Below, piece after piece: positions 46,993 to 55,099 of a stretch of DNA of 64,000 nucleotides (position 1 is its first letter; each line of letters begins with the position of its first letter). The notes below the pieces were generated by a model that did not search any database, was not told the origin of the DNA, and saw only the letters and a list, made by a program, of their open reading frames with translations. Origin of the DNA: Flavobacterium sp. TR2 (GTDB taxonomy: Bacteria; Bacteroidota; Bacteroidia; Flavobacteriales; Flavobacteriaceae); assembly GCF_025252405.1 (NCBI RefSeq), contig NZ_CP104307.1, forward strand, positions 3,844,001 through 3,908,000. Direction: 5' to 3'. Made by a program: the position numbers and the translations under genes.

Positions 46993-47658
46993 TTATTTTT
47001 TTATTGGGGGAAAATACAACTGATCTCCTGGTTTTATCGCATTTATACTGGTTAGATTATTTATTTTGGCAACTTCCATATAATAGGAACTGTCTCCGTA
47101 TATTCTAAAAGTCATTAAGGGCAAAGTATCTCCTGCTTTCACTGTTCTCATGTGCGTTAAGTCAGGCGAACTCTTTTTGGCTTCTTTAGCTACCGTAACA
47201 AAATCAGTCGTTCCCGATAACATAAGCTCAATAGAAGCTCGAAGCGCTGTACCGTCTTCTTTAAATAAATTATAGCTAACATTTAATCCTTTGCAGACAC
47301 AAATCATAGACAAACTTCCCCATACTATAGTGAGGTAATTGGGCCTGTGCTTTAAACCATTATAAGAATAGGTAAGCTGTTTAATTTTTTTAATATAATC
47401 GTCAACATCCAAAACTCCTTTGGGCAATGGCACAACACCAGTACCATCGGCAATTAATTTTAAGGTCATATCGTTTCCGACTAATGCCTGAAAAATAAGC
47501 GTTCTATCGTTTTGTCCGATAACTTTTGGAGCATTATACTGCGCCTTATATTTACGGGTATACGTATTTGGGTTAAACATGGCTTCTATAGGATCGCCTA
47601 CAGAACTTGTGCATTCGGGATCAGAAAAAGCTTCAATTTTAAGTTTGAGTAATGCCAT
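46993..47658 (-). CDS. eCIS LysM-domain tube-baseplate adaptor (Afp7-like)
   Basis: A 221-residue protein. The N-terminal part (KLKIEAFSDPE, PIEAMFNPNTYTRKYKAQYN, LTIVWGSLSMICVCKGLNVS) matches the contractile injection system adaptor family. The C-terminal about 50 residues form a LysM motif (RTVKAGDTLPLMTFRIYGDS, AKINNLTSINAIKPGDQLYF). It probably joins the spike hub to the tube, as gp53/gp54-type proteins do. It ends 6 bases before the spike gene and starts 1 base after the DUF5908-like gene. Confidence 0.93.
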   Translation of the reverse strand: MALLKLKIEAFSDPECTSSVGDPIEAMFNPNTYTRKYKAQYNAPKVIGQNDRTLIFQALVGNDMTLKLIADGTGVVPLPKGVLDVDDYIKKIKQLTYSYNGLKHRPNYLTIVWGSLSMICVCKGLNVSYNLFKEDGTALRASIELMLSGTTDFVTVAKEAKKSSPDLTHMRTVKAGDTLPLMTFRIYGDSSYYMEVAKINNLTSINAIKPGDQLYFPPIKK

Positions 47659-47659
47659 A

Positions 47660-47824
47660 TTATCGCTCCGATTTTTTTTCTAGTTTCGCAATAACCCTTT
47701 CTGTACACTCCTTTATAATCTGTCTTTTCAGATCAGATAAATTTTGAGTTTCTACAGCGTCTGCTGTTTTGTTATCTTCAACGATATTGACTTTTATAAC
47801 TAATTCACGAATTTCAATTGGCAT
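47660..47824 (-). CDS. DUF5908-like small eCIS protein
   Basis: A 54-residue protein that is easily missed because of its size. It reads MPIEIRELVIKVNIVE at the N-terminus, then a lysine/glutamate-rich helix (LKRQIIKECTERVIAKLEKK) and ends at a TAA, with one base before the LysM gene. The MPIEIRELVIK start is what I recall for the DUF5908 family, found in Bacteroidota contractile injection operons between tube and LysM genes. The tight fit between two structural genes (24-base gap upstream) supports it being real. The role is unknown. It could be a small baseplate or chaperone component. Confidence 0.82.
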   Translation of the reverse strand: MPIEIRELVIKVNIVEDNKTADAVETQNLSDLKRQIIKECTERVIAKLEKKSER

Positions 47825-47848
47825 AGCCTAAGTTTTAGATAATTATAA

Positions 47849-48304
47849 TTAAAAAATCCTCGTAAAATAACTGTACGACAACTCGAGAGTTTCTATAACA
47901 ATAGCATTATCCTGAGCTTTTAAATCGGATATTTTTAAAGCAACAGGATAGGCAGCATTAAATGACCATGAAGCAATTGGAGCGCTAGTCTCGTCTAATA
48001 AATTGACAATTACGGTTTTTGTAATAAAATTAAAAGACTCGATAGAATTTCGTGCCCACGTAATGAGGCCCGAATTTAATACCATTCCTCTTTTTAAAAT
48101 TAAATTATCATATTTGACAGGATTTGGCAAACGATGTTCGAATCGGTTCTCGCCGCCTTCTTTTATGGTTTCAACTCCCAATTTGGCTCCAAGCCCTGTG
48201 ACTTCCTGAAAACTGCCCTCGTAAACACCAGTAATTCCTACAACATTTACCTTAAAAGAAAATGCTGCAGGAAAAAATGGTGGTGTTTTAGCTACGTATG
48301 CCAT
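47849..48304 (-). CDS. eCIS inner tube protein 2 (Afp5-like, gp19 family)
   Basis: A 151-residue tube subunit (FFPAAFSFKVNVVGITGVYE, FQEVTGLGAK, LILKRGMVLNSGLITWARNS, TVIVNLLDETSAPIASWSFN, IETLELSYSYFTRIF). It resembles the preceding tube protein in length and fold, but the sequences are clearly divergent. In related systems the second tube protein forms the layer that joins the tube to the baseplate hub. It starts 4 bases after the first tube gene. Confidence 0.94.
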   Translation of the reverse strand: MAYVAKTPPFFPAAFSFKVNVVGITGVYEGSFQEVTGLGAKLGVETIKEGGENRFEHRLPNPVKYDNLILKRGMVLNSGLITWARNSIESFNFITKTVIVNLLDETSAPIASWSFNAAYPVALKISDLKAQDNAIVIETLELSYSYFTRIF

Positions 48305-48308
48305 TTAA

Positions 48309-48764
48309 TTATTTCACTATCGTTAATTTTTCATGTGCCAATTCAATAGATTCTACTGCTACTTCATTACCGTCAGATTTCATATCCGTAACCGTAATTT
48401 TTACTGGAAAAGCATTCGCCAAAGTCCAGCTCATCGCTACTTCATTTTTCTCGTCCAGCAAGCTTATGGTAATAGTCGATCTTTTGTAAGTATTCATGGC
48501 AATAATATTGTACTTATCCCATAAAGCCTTATCACCTAAAAACATTCCTTTTTTTAAAGTCACATTTCCAAATTTTTGTATTCCCGGCATCTTTACGGTA
48601 GAGTATACCTTACTGCTGCCTCCGCGATATTCTATCACCTGTGTTTCTGATGATAAACCTGTTACCTCCTGAAAAATTAGTTCGGCATCATCCCATTTTA
48701 CTTGAAATGAAAATTTAACTAAAGGCCAGGTGGCCGCTGATTGTGTTGAACCATCGTCTGCCAT
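48309..48764 (-). CDS. eCIS inner tube protein 1 (Afp1-like, gp19 family)
   Basis: A 151-residue tube subunit of the Hcp/gp19 type: WPLVKFSFQVKWDDAELIFQ, EVTGLSSETQVIEYRGG, VTLKKGMFLGDKALWDKYN, ITISLLDEKNEVAMSWTLAN, VAVESIELAHEKLTIVK. It should polymerise as hexamer rings to form the tube that carries cargo. The lumen charge may suit loading of the acidic effector N-termini. It lies 32 bases after the sheath gene. Confidence 0.96.
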   Translation of the reverse strand: MADDGSTQSAATWPLVKFSFQVKWDDAELIFQEVTGLSSETQVIEYRGGSSKVYSTVKMPGIQKFGNVTLKKGMFLGDKALWDKYNIIAMNTYKRSTITISLLDEKNEVAMSWTLANAFPVKITVTDMKSDGNEVAVESIELAHEKLTIVK

Positions 48765-48796
48765 AATAAATATTTTTTAATTGATTATAGTTTAAT

Positions 48797-50737
48797 TTAA
48801 GATTGCTGCATTTGCTGCTGGAATGTTATAATAATGAACTCCGCAGGACGTACAATTGCCACTTTTACTGTAATTAGCATTTTTCCGTCTAGAATATCTG
48901 TAGGTGTCATGGTAGACCCCAAACCAATCTGAACATCAAACGCCTGCTCAGGAACTGCTCCTGCCAAAGCGCCTTGTTTCCATAAATTAGTCAAGAAATT
49001 AGACATCATGCTTTTTACCGTTACCCATGTATTGGCATCATTAGGTTCAAATACATAAGATCGTGCTGCTAGTTTTAAAGATTGCTCGATCATGATTAAA
49101 GTTCTTCTAACATTAATGTAGCGCCAATCCTGACTATTGCCATCTAAAGTTCTGGCACCCCAAACTAAAGTTCCGATTCCTGGAAAAGTACGGATAACAT
49201 TAATTGATTTTCCTGCCACAACATCAACATTCAGACTCTCTTGCTGCTCGTTTGAAATGTTTACCGATGGAGCGTTTACCATACTCACAGATACATTTGC
49301 TGGAGATTTCCAAACACCGCGGCTACTGTCTACAGCGGTATAAATACCAGCCATTGCAGCACTTGGCGGAAGCTCATTCAATTTTGATCTGATTTCTTCA
49401 AGGATGTTAGTGTATGTTGGACTGGTAGCTTTTAGTGATTGATGATAATTTAGTTTATCATTATCCGAAGGAAAAATTACTTTTTCTGAAAGATCATTAG
49501 TTGCATTTGCTACTTTTTTCTCAGCAGCTTTAACCTTATCAGCATCAACTGGTTCTGCATTTTTAGCGGTTTCCAATTCTGCTTTTGCAGTTTCTAATGC
49601 TTTTACGGCCGTTGTTTTGGCCGCAGCCAAAGCCTCTTCTGCATCAGATTTTGCTTTATCTAGTTCTTTTAATGCATCACTTTGATCGGTATTATCGACT
49701 AAATCTGCCAAAGCTTTTTCGGCTTCTTTAACCTTAGCATCATCTGCAGGATCAGCATTTTGTGCCGCTGCCAAATCTGCTTTTGCTTTATCGATAGCTA
49801 TTTTTTTGGTGTTGGCTTCCAAAAATTTGGCATCTTCAAATGCTTTTTCTGCCTTTTCAACATCCTTTATTGCTTTGTATACAGCAGGCGGATTGTCTTC
49901 TGCGGCTTCTATTGCAGTTTTGTATATTTTAATGATATTCAAAGCGGCTTCTTCTTTTTTCGGCAAAATAGTCGCTAGATCGATGCTATCATCCAAGTTT
50001 TCAAAAGTTACTTCGCCAGGCTGCACAACTCCCGATTTAAGCCACGGATAATAAGCTGCTCCGTATTTTAAATCATTCATTCCGATGCCTTCGCGAAAAC
50101 TTTTAACGATTGGCGTAGTATCTTCAGAAGGCAATTGCTTTACCAAATCAAAAAGTCCAAAACGGCTTTGCATGGCTGCGCAATGGCTTAAAATTTTGGT
50201 GTAAATTGAATTGTAGCACGCTTCGCCTAACGCAATTGCATCTGGAACCACTATAAGCGTAGGCTCAAACTCTTTTTTTAGAATTTCAAAAGGATCCAAT
50301 TTTGTTGTAGAACCCAAAAAGTCGTCAGCCTTTATTTCTAATGTTGCCTTATCTTTAAAAGTATCGACAGTTAAGATATAACAAGGGCCTCCTCCATTGG
50401 CATAAAACAAGCGAATAGAATTAAACAAATACAGCGTATTGTCTTTGTTTATTTCGACTACTTTGTTTTTCCCGTCAAGCGAAAAGGTTTCTTGTTTGAT
50501 AGCTGGATTAGCATCCGCAATTTTAAATTTTGCTTTAAATCCTCCACCAAAACGCTCTACATATTCTGCAAATGAGGTAACTCTGGTTGGAACATTTACT
50601 AATGATTTGCCATTCCACACGGCTTTTTCTGTATAGCCGATAAAGACAGGAATAGCTGTTTCTACTGATACTGCAGAACTAGGAAAAGCGTTCTTCTCAT
50701 CAATATAAACACCGGGGGTCATAGGGTTGTTTATCAT
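48797..50737 (-). CDS. eCIS contractile sheath protein with coiled-coil insertion
   Basis: A 646-residue protein. Sheath features are the N-terminal MTPGVYIDEKNAFPSSAVSV and AIPVFIGYTEKA, plus the C-terminal INVIRTFPGIGTLVWGARTL, YINVRRTLIMIEQSLKLAAR and FIIITFQQQM. Unlike typical sheaths, residues about 283-418 form an Ala/Lys/Glu/Asp-rich coiled coil with two related units (KADLAAAQNADP... at 319 and KAELETAKNAEP... at 385). The insertion follows the conserved AAYYPWLKSG region, so it probably projects from the particle surface. It is the only sheath gene in the operon, whereas Afp has three. Confidence 0.95.
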   Translation of the reverse strand: MINNPMTPGVYIDEKNAFPSSAVSVETAIPVFIGYTEKAVWNGKSLVNVPTRVTSFAEYVERFGGGFKAKFKIADANPAIKQETFSLDGKNKVVEINKDNTLYLFNSIRLFYANGGGPCYILTVDTFKDKATLEIKADDFLGSTTKLDPFEILKKEFEPTLIVVPDAIALGEACYNSIYTKILSHCAAMQSRFGLFDLVKQLPSEDTTPIVKSFREGIGMNDLKYGAAYYPWLKSGVVQPGEVTFENLDDSIDLATILPKKEEAALNIIKIYKTAIEAAEDNPPAVYKAIKDVEKAEKAFEDAKFLEANTKKIAIDKAKADLAAAQNADPADDAKVKEAEKALADLVDNTDQSDALKELDKAKSDAEEALAAAKTTAVKALETAKAELETAKNAEPVDADKVKAAEKKVANATNDLSEKVIFPSDNDKLNYHQSLKATSPTYTNILEEIRSKLNELPPSAAMAGIYTAVDSSRGVWKSPANVSVSMVNAPSVNISNEQQESLNVDVVAGKSINVIRTFPGIGTLVWGARTLDGNSQDWRYINVRRTLIMIEQSLKLAARSYVFEPNDANTWVTVKSMMSNFLTNLWKQGALAGAVPEQAFDVQIGLGSTMTPTDILDGKMLITVKVAIVRPAEFIIITFQQQMQQS

Positions 50738-50753
50738 AAATATGTGTTTTTGT

Positions 50754-51584
50754 TTAGTAAATAAAAATTTCTGAATAATACTTTTTATCGTTTTTATTCT
50801 CGATTATTGACGATATATGCCTTGTATCTGGAACCGGAAGCGCATTAATTAAAACATTAAATGTGCTTTCCTCTTCTTTATAATGATCAACTAATTTAAA
50901 ATACTGGTCAGGCCTTTGTTTATGGCCAATTGGCAACACAGAAACAAAACTTAATCCTTCCCGATTATCAGGAAGCGTAATATTTCCAGGACCTTCAAAT
51001 GCAACATCTTTTCCTATAATTGCTAATTGAGACAAATTTTTAAAATGATCACCAACAATTATATAACGCCAATAACTTTCTATCTCTCTAAAATGCAACA
51101 CATATGCTGTTTGCAAATCATATCGCAATTGCAGCTCTATAATTCCAAACGGTTTTCTTAAAAACTTTTGCCCAAACGCACTTTCCTCAACAGTATCTTC
51201 GACTGATACAAATTCTTCATTATGTAAATTTTTAATACTAAATCTATCTTTTGTCCCTCTGAAATTATTAAAGTGGTAAAGGTCAGAATCCCATTTTTTT
51301 ATTCCACAATCGGTATAATTAAAAAAATACGGATCGTTTAATACGATGTGAAACCGCAAAACAAAATCGTCCAGAATGTCACTTCTTTTGATGGTTTCCT
51401 GACTATTGAATGAATTAAAAAACAATTTAAAACCATTGTTGAATGGCTTAAAAAGAAGCCCCGATCTCAAAAAAAAATGCTGTGTGTTAGGATCTGGCTG
51501 TATGCTAAAACATTCTAATTTATTGTCTAAAAAATAGCGATGCTTAAATTCTACTTGTGTTAATATTTCGTATTCAGCAATCAC
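50754..51584 (-). CDS. Unknown eCIS-associated protein
   Basis: A 276-residue soluble protein with no signal peptide, rich in Phe, Tyr and His (DKLEC-type N-terminus: FKHRYFLDNKLECFSIQPDP; later FVLRFHIVLNDPYFFNYTD, YWRYIIVGDHFKNLSQLAII). I do not recognise a family. It is locked between the terminator/cap-like gene (8-base gap) and the sheath gene (16-base gap), so it is a structural or assembly protein. The position next to the terminator suggests a cap adaptor, by analogy with extra cap proteins of Bacteroidota eCIS. That is inference. Confidence 0.75.
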   Translation of the reverse strand: MIAEYEILTQVEFKHRYFLDNKLECFSIQPDPNTQHFFLRSGLLFKPFNNGFKLFFNSFNSQETIKRSDILDDFVLRFHIVLNDPYFFNYTDCGIKKWDSDLYHFNNFRGTKDRFSIKNLHNEEFVSVEDTVEESAFGQKFLRKPFGIIELQLRYDLQTAYVLHFREIESYWRYIIVGDHFKNLSQLAIIGKDVAFEGPGNITLPDNREGLSFVSVLPIGHKQRPDQYFKLVDHYKEEESTFNVLINALPVPDTRHISSIIENKNDKKYYSEIFIY

Positions 51585-51592
51585 TTTGTCTC

Positions 51593-52162
51593 TTAATTAG
51601 TTTTACTTTGATTGTCAATTTTTGATATGCCAGGTCTAAACTCTCTTATTACCGATTCGTCAAAATGCAGCATACGAACTTTGTATAAAACTGATGGCAT
51701 ATATTTAGCGCCCAACAATGACCATAGATTGCTTAATGCATCCATACTCAAATCTACAATCTCAATGCTCAATTTCTCCATTTTAGGATCCATATTGGGT
51801 GTATTGCTTTGGGTAAAAACATTTTTGCCTTGAAAATAGGCCATTATAAACGATATAAAACGCAGTGACTCTTCATAATTGTTACTGCTAAAATAGGCGG
51901 AGAATAAAACGTAAATATTAATTTGCAGAGGTGCATTTTGGTTTCCAAAAGAGTTTGTTACTGCTTTTGAGGGTAATTTTTGTAATGTTTCTTTTTCTAG
52001 GTTAACAAGTGTAATGACTATCTTATTTTCTCCTGGAATTGCAATTGTACCATCGGCATTAATTAATCCGGATAGTATCACTTTTTCTTCGGCGATGCTC
52101 AATTTGAGTTTAAAGAAGCTGTTTAATTCTTCTGCGAGACACGATAGAGCTTGATAAATCAT
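51593..52162 (-). CDS. eCIS tube terminator/cap protein (Afp16-like, DUF4255/Pvc16 N-terminal family)
   Basis: A 189-residue protein and the first gene of the operon. IYQALSCLAEELNSFFKLKL, KIVITLVNLEKETLQKLPSK, INIYVLFSAYFSSNNYEESL and LSNLWSLLGAKYMPSVLYKV match the Pvc16 family with its typical SxxWxxLGGxYxPSxxY element. These proteins stop tube and sheath growth at the distal end. The start codon lies 62 bases from a -7 box on the minus strand. Confidence 0.93.
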   Translation of the reverse strand: MIYQALSCLAEELNSFFKLKLSIAEEKVILSGLINADGTIAIPGENKIVITLVNLEKETLQKLPSKAVTNSFGNQNAPLQINIYVLFSAYFSSNNYEESLRFISFIMAYFQGKNVFTQSNTPNMDPKMEKLSIEIVDLSMDALSNLWSLLGAKYMPSVLYKVRMLHFDESVIREFRPGISKIDNQSKTN

Positions 52163-52223
52163 AGCATTTTTTTTGAATTTTATAATACATTACAAATCAA
52201 ATACATACAATGCGAAATTTCAG

Positions 52224-52231
52224 CAAACGTA
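52224..52231 (-). promoter_or_regulatory. -7 box candidate for the eCIS operon
   Basis: The minus strand reads TACGTTTG, an exact TAnnTTTG, 61 bases upstream of the first structural gene in an extremely AT-rich divergent region. A TTG at the usual -33 distance is missing, so activation by a regulator is possible. Confidence 0.38.
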
Positions 52232-52400
52232 GTATTTCTTTTTCAAAAAAAAAATTTTTTTACGCAAAAATATATAATCTTTTATTTACAAATAACATTA
52301 AAAACACATAAAACACTGTTTTACAGTTGTTTAAATAATTTCGTGTTAATTTATTATAAAAAAAATAACATAACTACAAATTTTCAATCAGATTAAAGTG

Positions 52401-52408
52401 TATTTTTG
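52401..52408 (+). promoter_or_regulatory. -7 box candidate for the GH18-like gene
   Basis: TATTTTTG matches TAnnTTTG, 52 bases before the start codon. A TTG at the expected -33 position is not evident. It lies about 170 bases from the oppositely directed eCIS -7 box. Confidence 0.38.
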
Positions 52409-52460
52409 GAAAATTTTAAAAATTCATCAACAAACAAATCCTTAACATTTTGGTCCAACA

Positions 52461-54449
52461 ATGCGTCTTATTTATATAATACTTGTCGTGTTTTGCTCCT
52501 TTTCTTGTGCAATTTCTTTTGCTCAAGAAAAAAGCACTGCTCCTACTGATAAGAAAAAAGTAAGCACTGAGATCGCAGCAGATTCTGCCAAAGTAAAAAA
52601 GTCGCTGATTAAAAAAATTACTGATGCTTTTAAATTCAGAGCCAATTTTAGAAAAGGCGAAGAAAAACGTGTCATAGCGATTATCAATAGGCTTCAAAAA
52701 CCCGAACAGCCAAGAGATACCACAATACACAACACGTATGTTACCAACAATAATGTACCGATAAGCACTATACAGAAACAAATCGACAGTCTGTTTCTTG
52801 ATTTTACAAATTCTGTAGATTCGACCAAAATTTCAAACATTGACATCAATAATCTAGTCGATAAACTTCTTCCGATGGTTCAAAAAAAAATTGATCTGGA
52901 AAAAGAAGAAGAAAAAAGGCAGGCTAAAATAAAGGAAATACGCGATTTACTACAATACCCGTACGGCATTATAACGACCATAAAAGTAAATAACGTCCCC
53001 GTAAAAACCATAACTGAGCAAGTAGCCCGAAACAGCGAAGTATATGGGTTTCATCCATACTGGATGAATAAATATTATCTCAATTACAACTACAAAGCAT
53101 TAAATACTTTAATCTATTATGGGTATGAGCTAAATGGAAAAACAGGAGGCTACAAAACGATCAACAATTGGGATACGGCAGAAGTAGTAACCAAAGCCAA
53201 AAAAGAAGGGTGCAAGGTGATTTTGTGCGTCTATGATAAAAGCCAAAAAAGTTTAGATGCGTTTCTTAAAAACACCGACTCTCAATTGCGCCTCATTAGC
53301 GAAACAAAATTTCTCTTAAAAGAAAAAAAAGCGGATGGAATCAACATTTTCTTTGAAAATTTTGGAGAAGGAAACCGTGCTAATTTTATTGAATTCATAA
53401 GCCTGTTTCACAAAAAGCTGAAAGCTGAAAATCGTTCTTATCAGCTTACCATCACACTTCCAGTAATTGATGCTTATCATAATTACGACATAGAAGAAAT
53501 AAATCCGTATGTGGATCGGTTTATTATAGATTTTTCAAAGAAAAACAATTATGGCCCTATAGCGCCTATTAAAGGTTCTAACTACAGTCTTGATGCTGGC
53601 ATTGACCGCTACCTCAATAAAAACATTTCTCCAAAAAAAGTTATTGCCTGCCTGACATACGACGGAATACTGTGGCAGTATAAATCAAAAAGATCTGAGT
53701 TTAAGTTCTACAATACCATTGTAAAAGATTACCTCAATAAGTATACTCCGCTGTATGATAAAAACAATGGAGCATTAATAAATATCATCAAAAATAAAAA
53801 AGACACTATCAGCCAATTATGGTTTGATGATGTACAGACTATCTCCGAAAAATATGATTTTATTCTGAATAAAGGAGTTGGAGGAATTGGCATATGGGGG
53901 CTGGGTTCTGATGATGGAAGACCAGAAATGTGGAATGCCCTGATAGACAAAACCATGTACATAAAGGTCAAAACCACGATACTAAAACCACCTGTAAAAG
54001 AAGGAAGAATGGCTTCTTGGAAAAGAAGAATCTTGCAGGAAATTGGATTGTACAAAAAGCTTTTTAATCATCCCTGCGATTTTACCAAGGAGGACAGCAA
54101 AAAAATGTTTTCTGATGATTTAATCATTGTAATTACAGAAATACTTTTTGCTGCATTGGTTCTTGTTGCTTTGTTTTGTTTAAGACAGCAAAAACAATTG
54201 GGCGATGACTGGACAAAAAGCAAAATGTTTTACGGAATTCTCACATTGTTGAGTGTCTTACTTACCATTTCTGTCGTATTGTGTTTATTTCTTAATCCCG
54301 GCTTTTCTGGATTTGGATTGTCGAAATCAGGAAAATGCGAAACCAGTTTTATAACCGTTTTAAAAATATTGGGCGGAGGATTTCTTATTGGCCTGCTTGC
54401 CATGAAATTCTTGATATTTCCTCTCATAAAACCCAAAGATATTCCATAA
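52461..54449 (+). CDS. Membrane-anchored GH18-like protein divergent from the eCIS operon
   Basis: A 662-residue protein with a signal peptide (IILVVFCSFSCAISFAQ) and a charged helical region (about 25-185). A GH18 chitinase-like TIM-barrel domain follows (about 190-505: VYGFHPYWMNKYYLNYNYKA, ADGINIFFENFGEG, YVDRFIIDFSK, GVGGIGIWGLGSDDGRPEMW). The catalytic motif reads DGINIFFE (D292 to E299), so the acid glutamate is kept but the middle aspartate of DxxDxDxE is Asn/Phe. Three hydrophobic segments near the C-terminus (about 553-574, 590-611, 632-656) anchor it in the membrane. It may act on envelope or N-acetylglucosamine glycans, or bind them. Confidence 0.82.
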   Translation: MRLIYIILVVFCSFSCAISFAQEKSTAPTDKKKVSTEIAADSAKVKKSLIKKITDAFKFRANFRKGEEKRVIAIINRLQKPEQPRDTTIHNTYVTNNNVPISTIQKQIDSLFLDFTNSVDSTKISNIDINNLVDKLLPMVQKKIDLEKEEEKRQAKIKEIRDLLQYPYGIITTIKVNNVPVKTITEQVARNSEVYGFHPYWMNKYYLNYNYKALNTLIYYGYELNGKTGGYKTINNWDTAEVVTKAKKEGCKVILCVYDKSQKSLDAFLKNTDSQLRLISETKFLLKEKKADGINIFFENFGEGNRANFIEFISLFHKKLKAENRSYQLTITLPVIDAYHNYDIEEINPYVDRFIIDFSKKNNYGPIAPIKGSNYSLDAGIDRYLNKNISPKKVIACLTYDGILWQYKSKRSEFKFYNTIVKDYLNKYTPLYDKNNGALINIIKNKKDTISQLWFDDVQTISEKYDFILNKGVGGIGIWGLGSDDGRPEMWNALIDKTMYIKVKTTILKPPVKEGRMASWKRRILQEIGLYKKLFNHPCDFTKEDSKKMFSDDLIIVITEILFAALVLVALFCLRQQKQLGDDWTKSKMFYGILTLLSVLLTISVVLCLFLNPGFSGFGLSKSGKCETSFITVLKILGGGFLIGLLAMKFLIFPLIKPKDIP

Positions 54450-54858
54450 AATTATAGGCTGCAAGTAAGGCAGAAGCCTCTGGGCATTGTTATCTTTAGA
54501 CCCACGGATTGTAATTTTTACAACTTCCCATTTATAGCTTAATTTGAAATGATCGCTTCAATATGTAAAGTAATTTTCAGGCTTTTGCAGTTATTATAGT
54601 TGCAATAAACTTGATGAGAGGTTCTCTTATTCGTTTAGAAAAAAAATAGGGAAATTCGTAAAAAACCGTATTTGTACTTATAAGCATCTAATTCCATTTT
54701 TATATTTTTACCTCATCCTAAAGCTATTTGTGATAGCAGCAAAAACGTATTCTTATCTATTCGCCAGCATACTGCGCACTACCTGACCAGCAACTAAATA
54801 CGATTGCATTTTTTAGAATCTTTTCATCTTAAACCGTTAAATCCTAAAAATAATTAAT
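54450..54858. other. Non-coding region
   Basis: There are 409 AT-rich bases between the GH18-like gene and a small ORF. A weak AGGCT/AGCCT stem near 54455-54480 could be a terminator remnant. No exact TAnnTTTG box, ORF or repeat was found. Confidence 0.35.
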
Positions 54859-55086
54859 ATGTATTATCTATTTAAAACTACAGGTGGCCAAAAAACCTGC
54901 ATTGACAAGAATCCTTCCGATATCTACACTCCGAATATGAACATTAAATGCACGGGCAGCCTTAAATTTCCTTCAAATATCGTTTTGGTGAAAGATATCC
55001 CTATCCGATGTTTGCAAAGCACCAATTCAAGTACAGCCCAAGTATATTGCGATTATACAACAGCTAAAAAAGAAAACCTGATCTAA
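54859..55086 (+). CDS. Small four-cysteine hypothetical protein
   Basis: A 75-residue protein with cysteines at about 14, 31, 51 and 63 (QKTCIDK, NIKCTGS, PIRCLQS, VYCDYT), a predicted beta-rich fold, and no signal peptide. The even spacing of cysteines would suit a metal site or disulfides. It ends 13 bases before a lipoprotein gene and is probably co-transcribed. I do not recognise the family. Compact placement and composition favour a real gene. Confidence 0.5.
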   Translation: MYYLFKTTGGQKTCIDKNPSDIYTPNMNIKCTGSLKFPSNIVLVKDIPIRCLQSTNSSTAQVYCDYTTAKKENLI

Positions 55087-55099
55087 AAAAAATTACTCT

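Noticed and set aside
48797..50737. Possibility that the sheath gene is two fused or disrupted sheath genes
   Set aside because: N- and C-terminal sheath domains each occur once and in order. The extra length is a coiled-coil insertion, not a second sheath domain.
52151..52396. 81-codon + strand ORF in the eCIS divergent promoter region
   Set aside because: Poly-A/T tract translation (KKNNITTN-like) overlapping the start of the cap gene. The region is better explained as regulatory.
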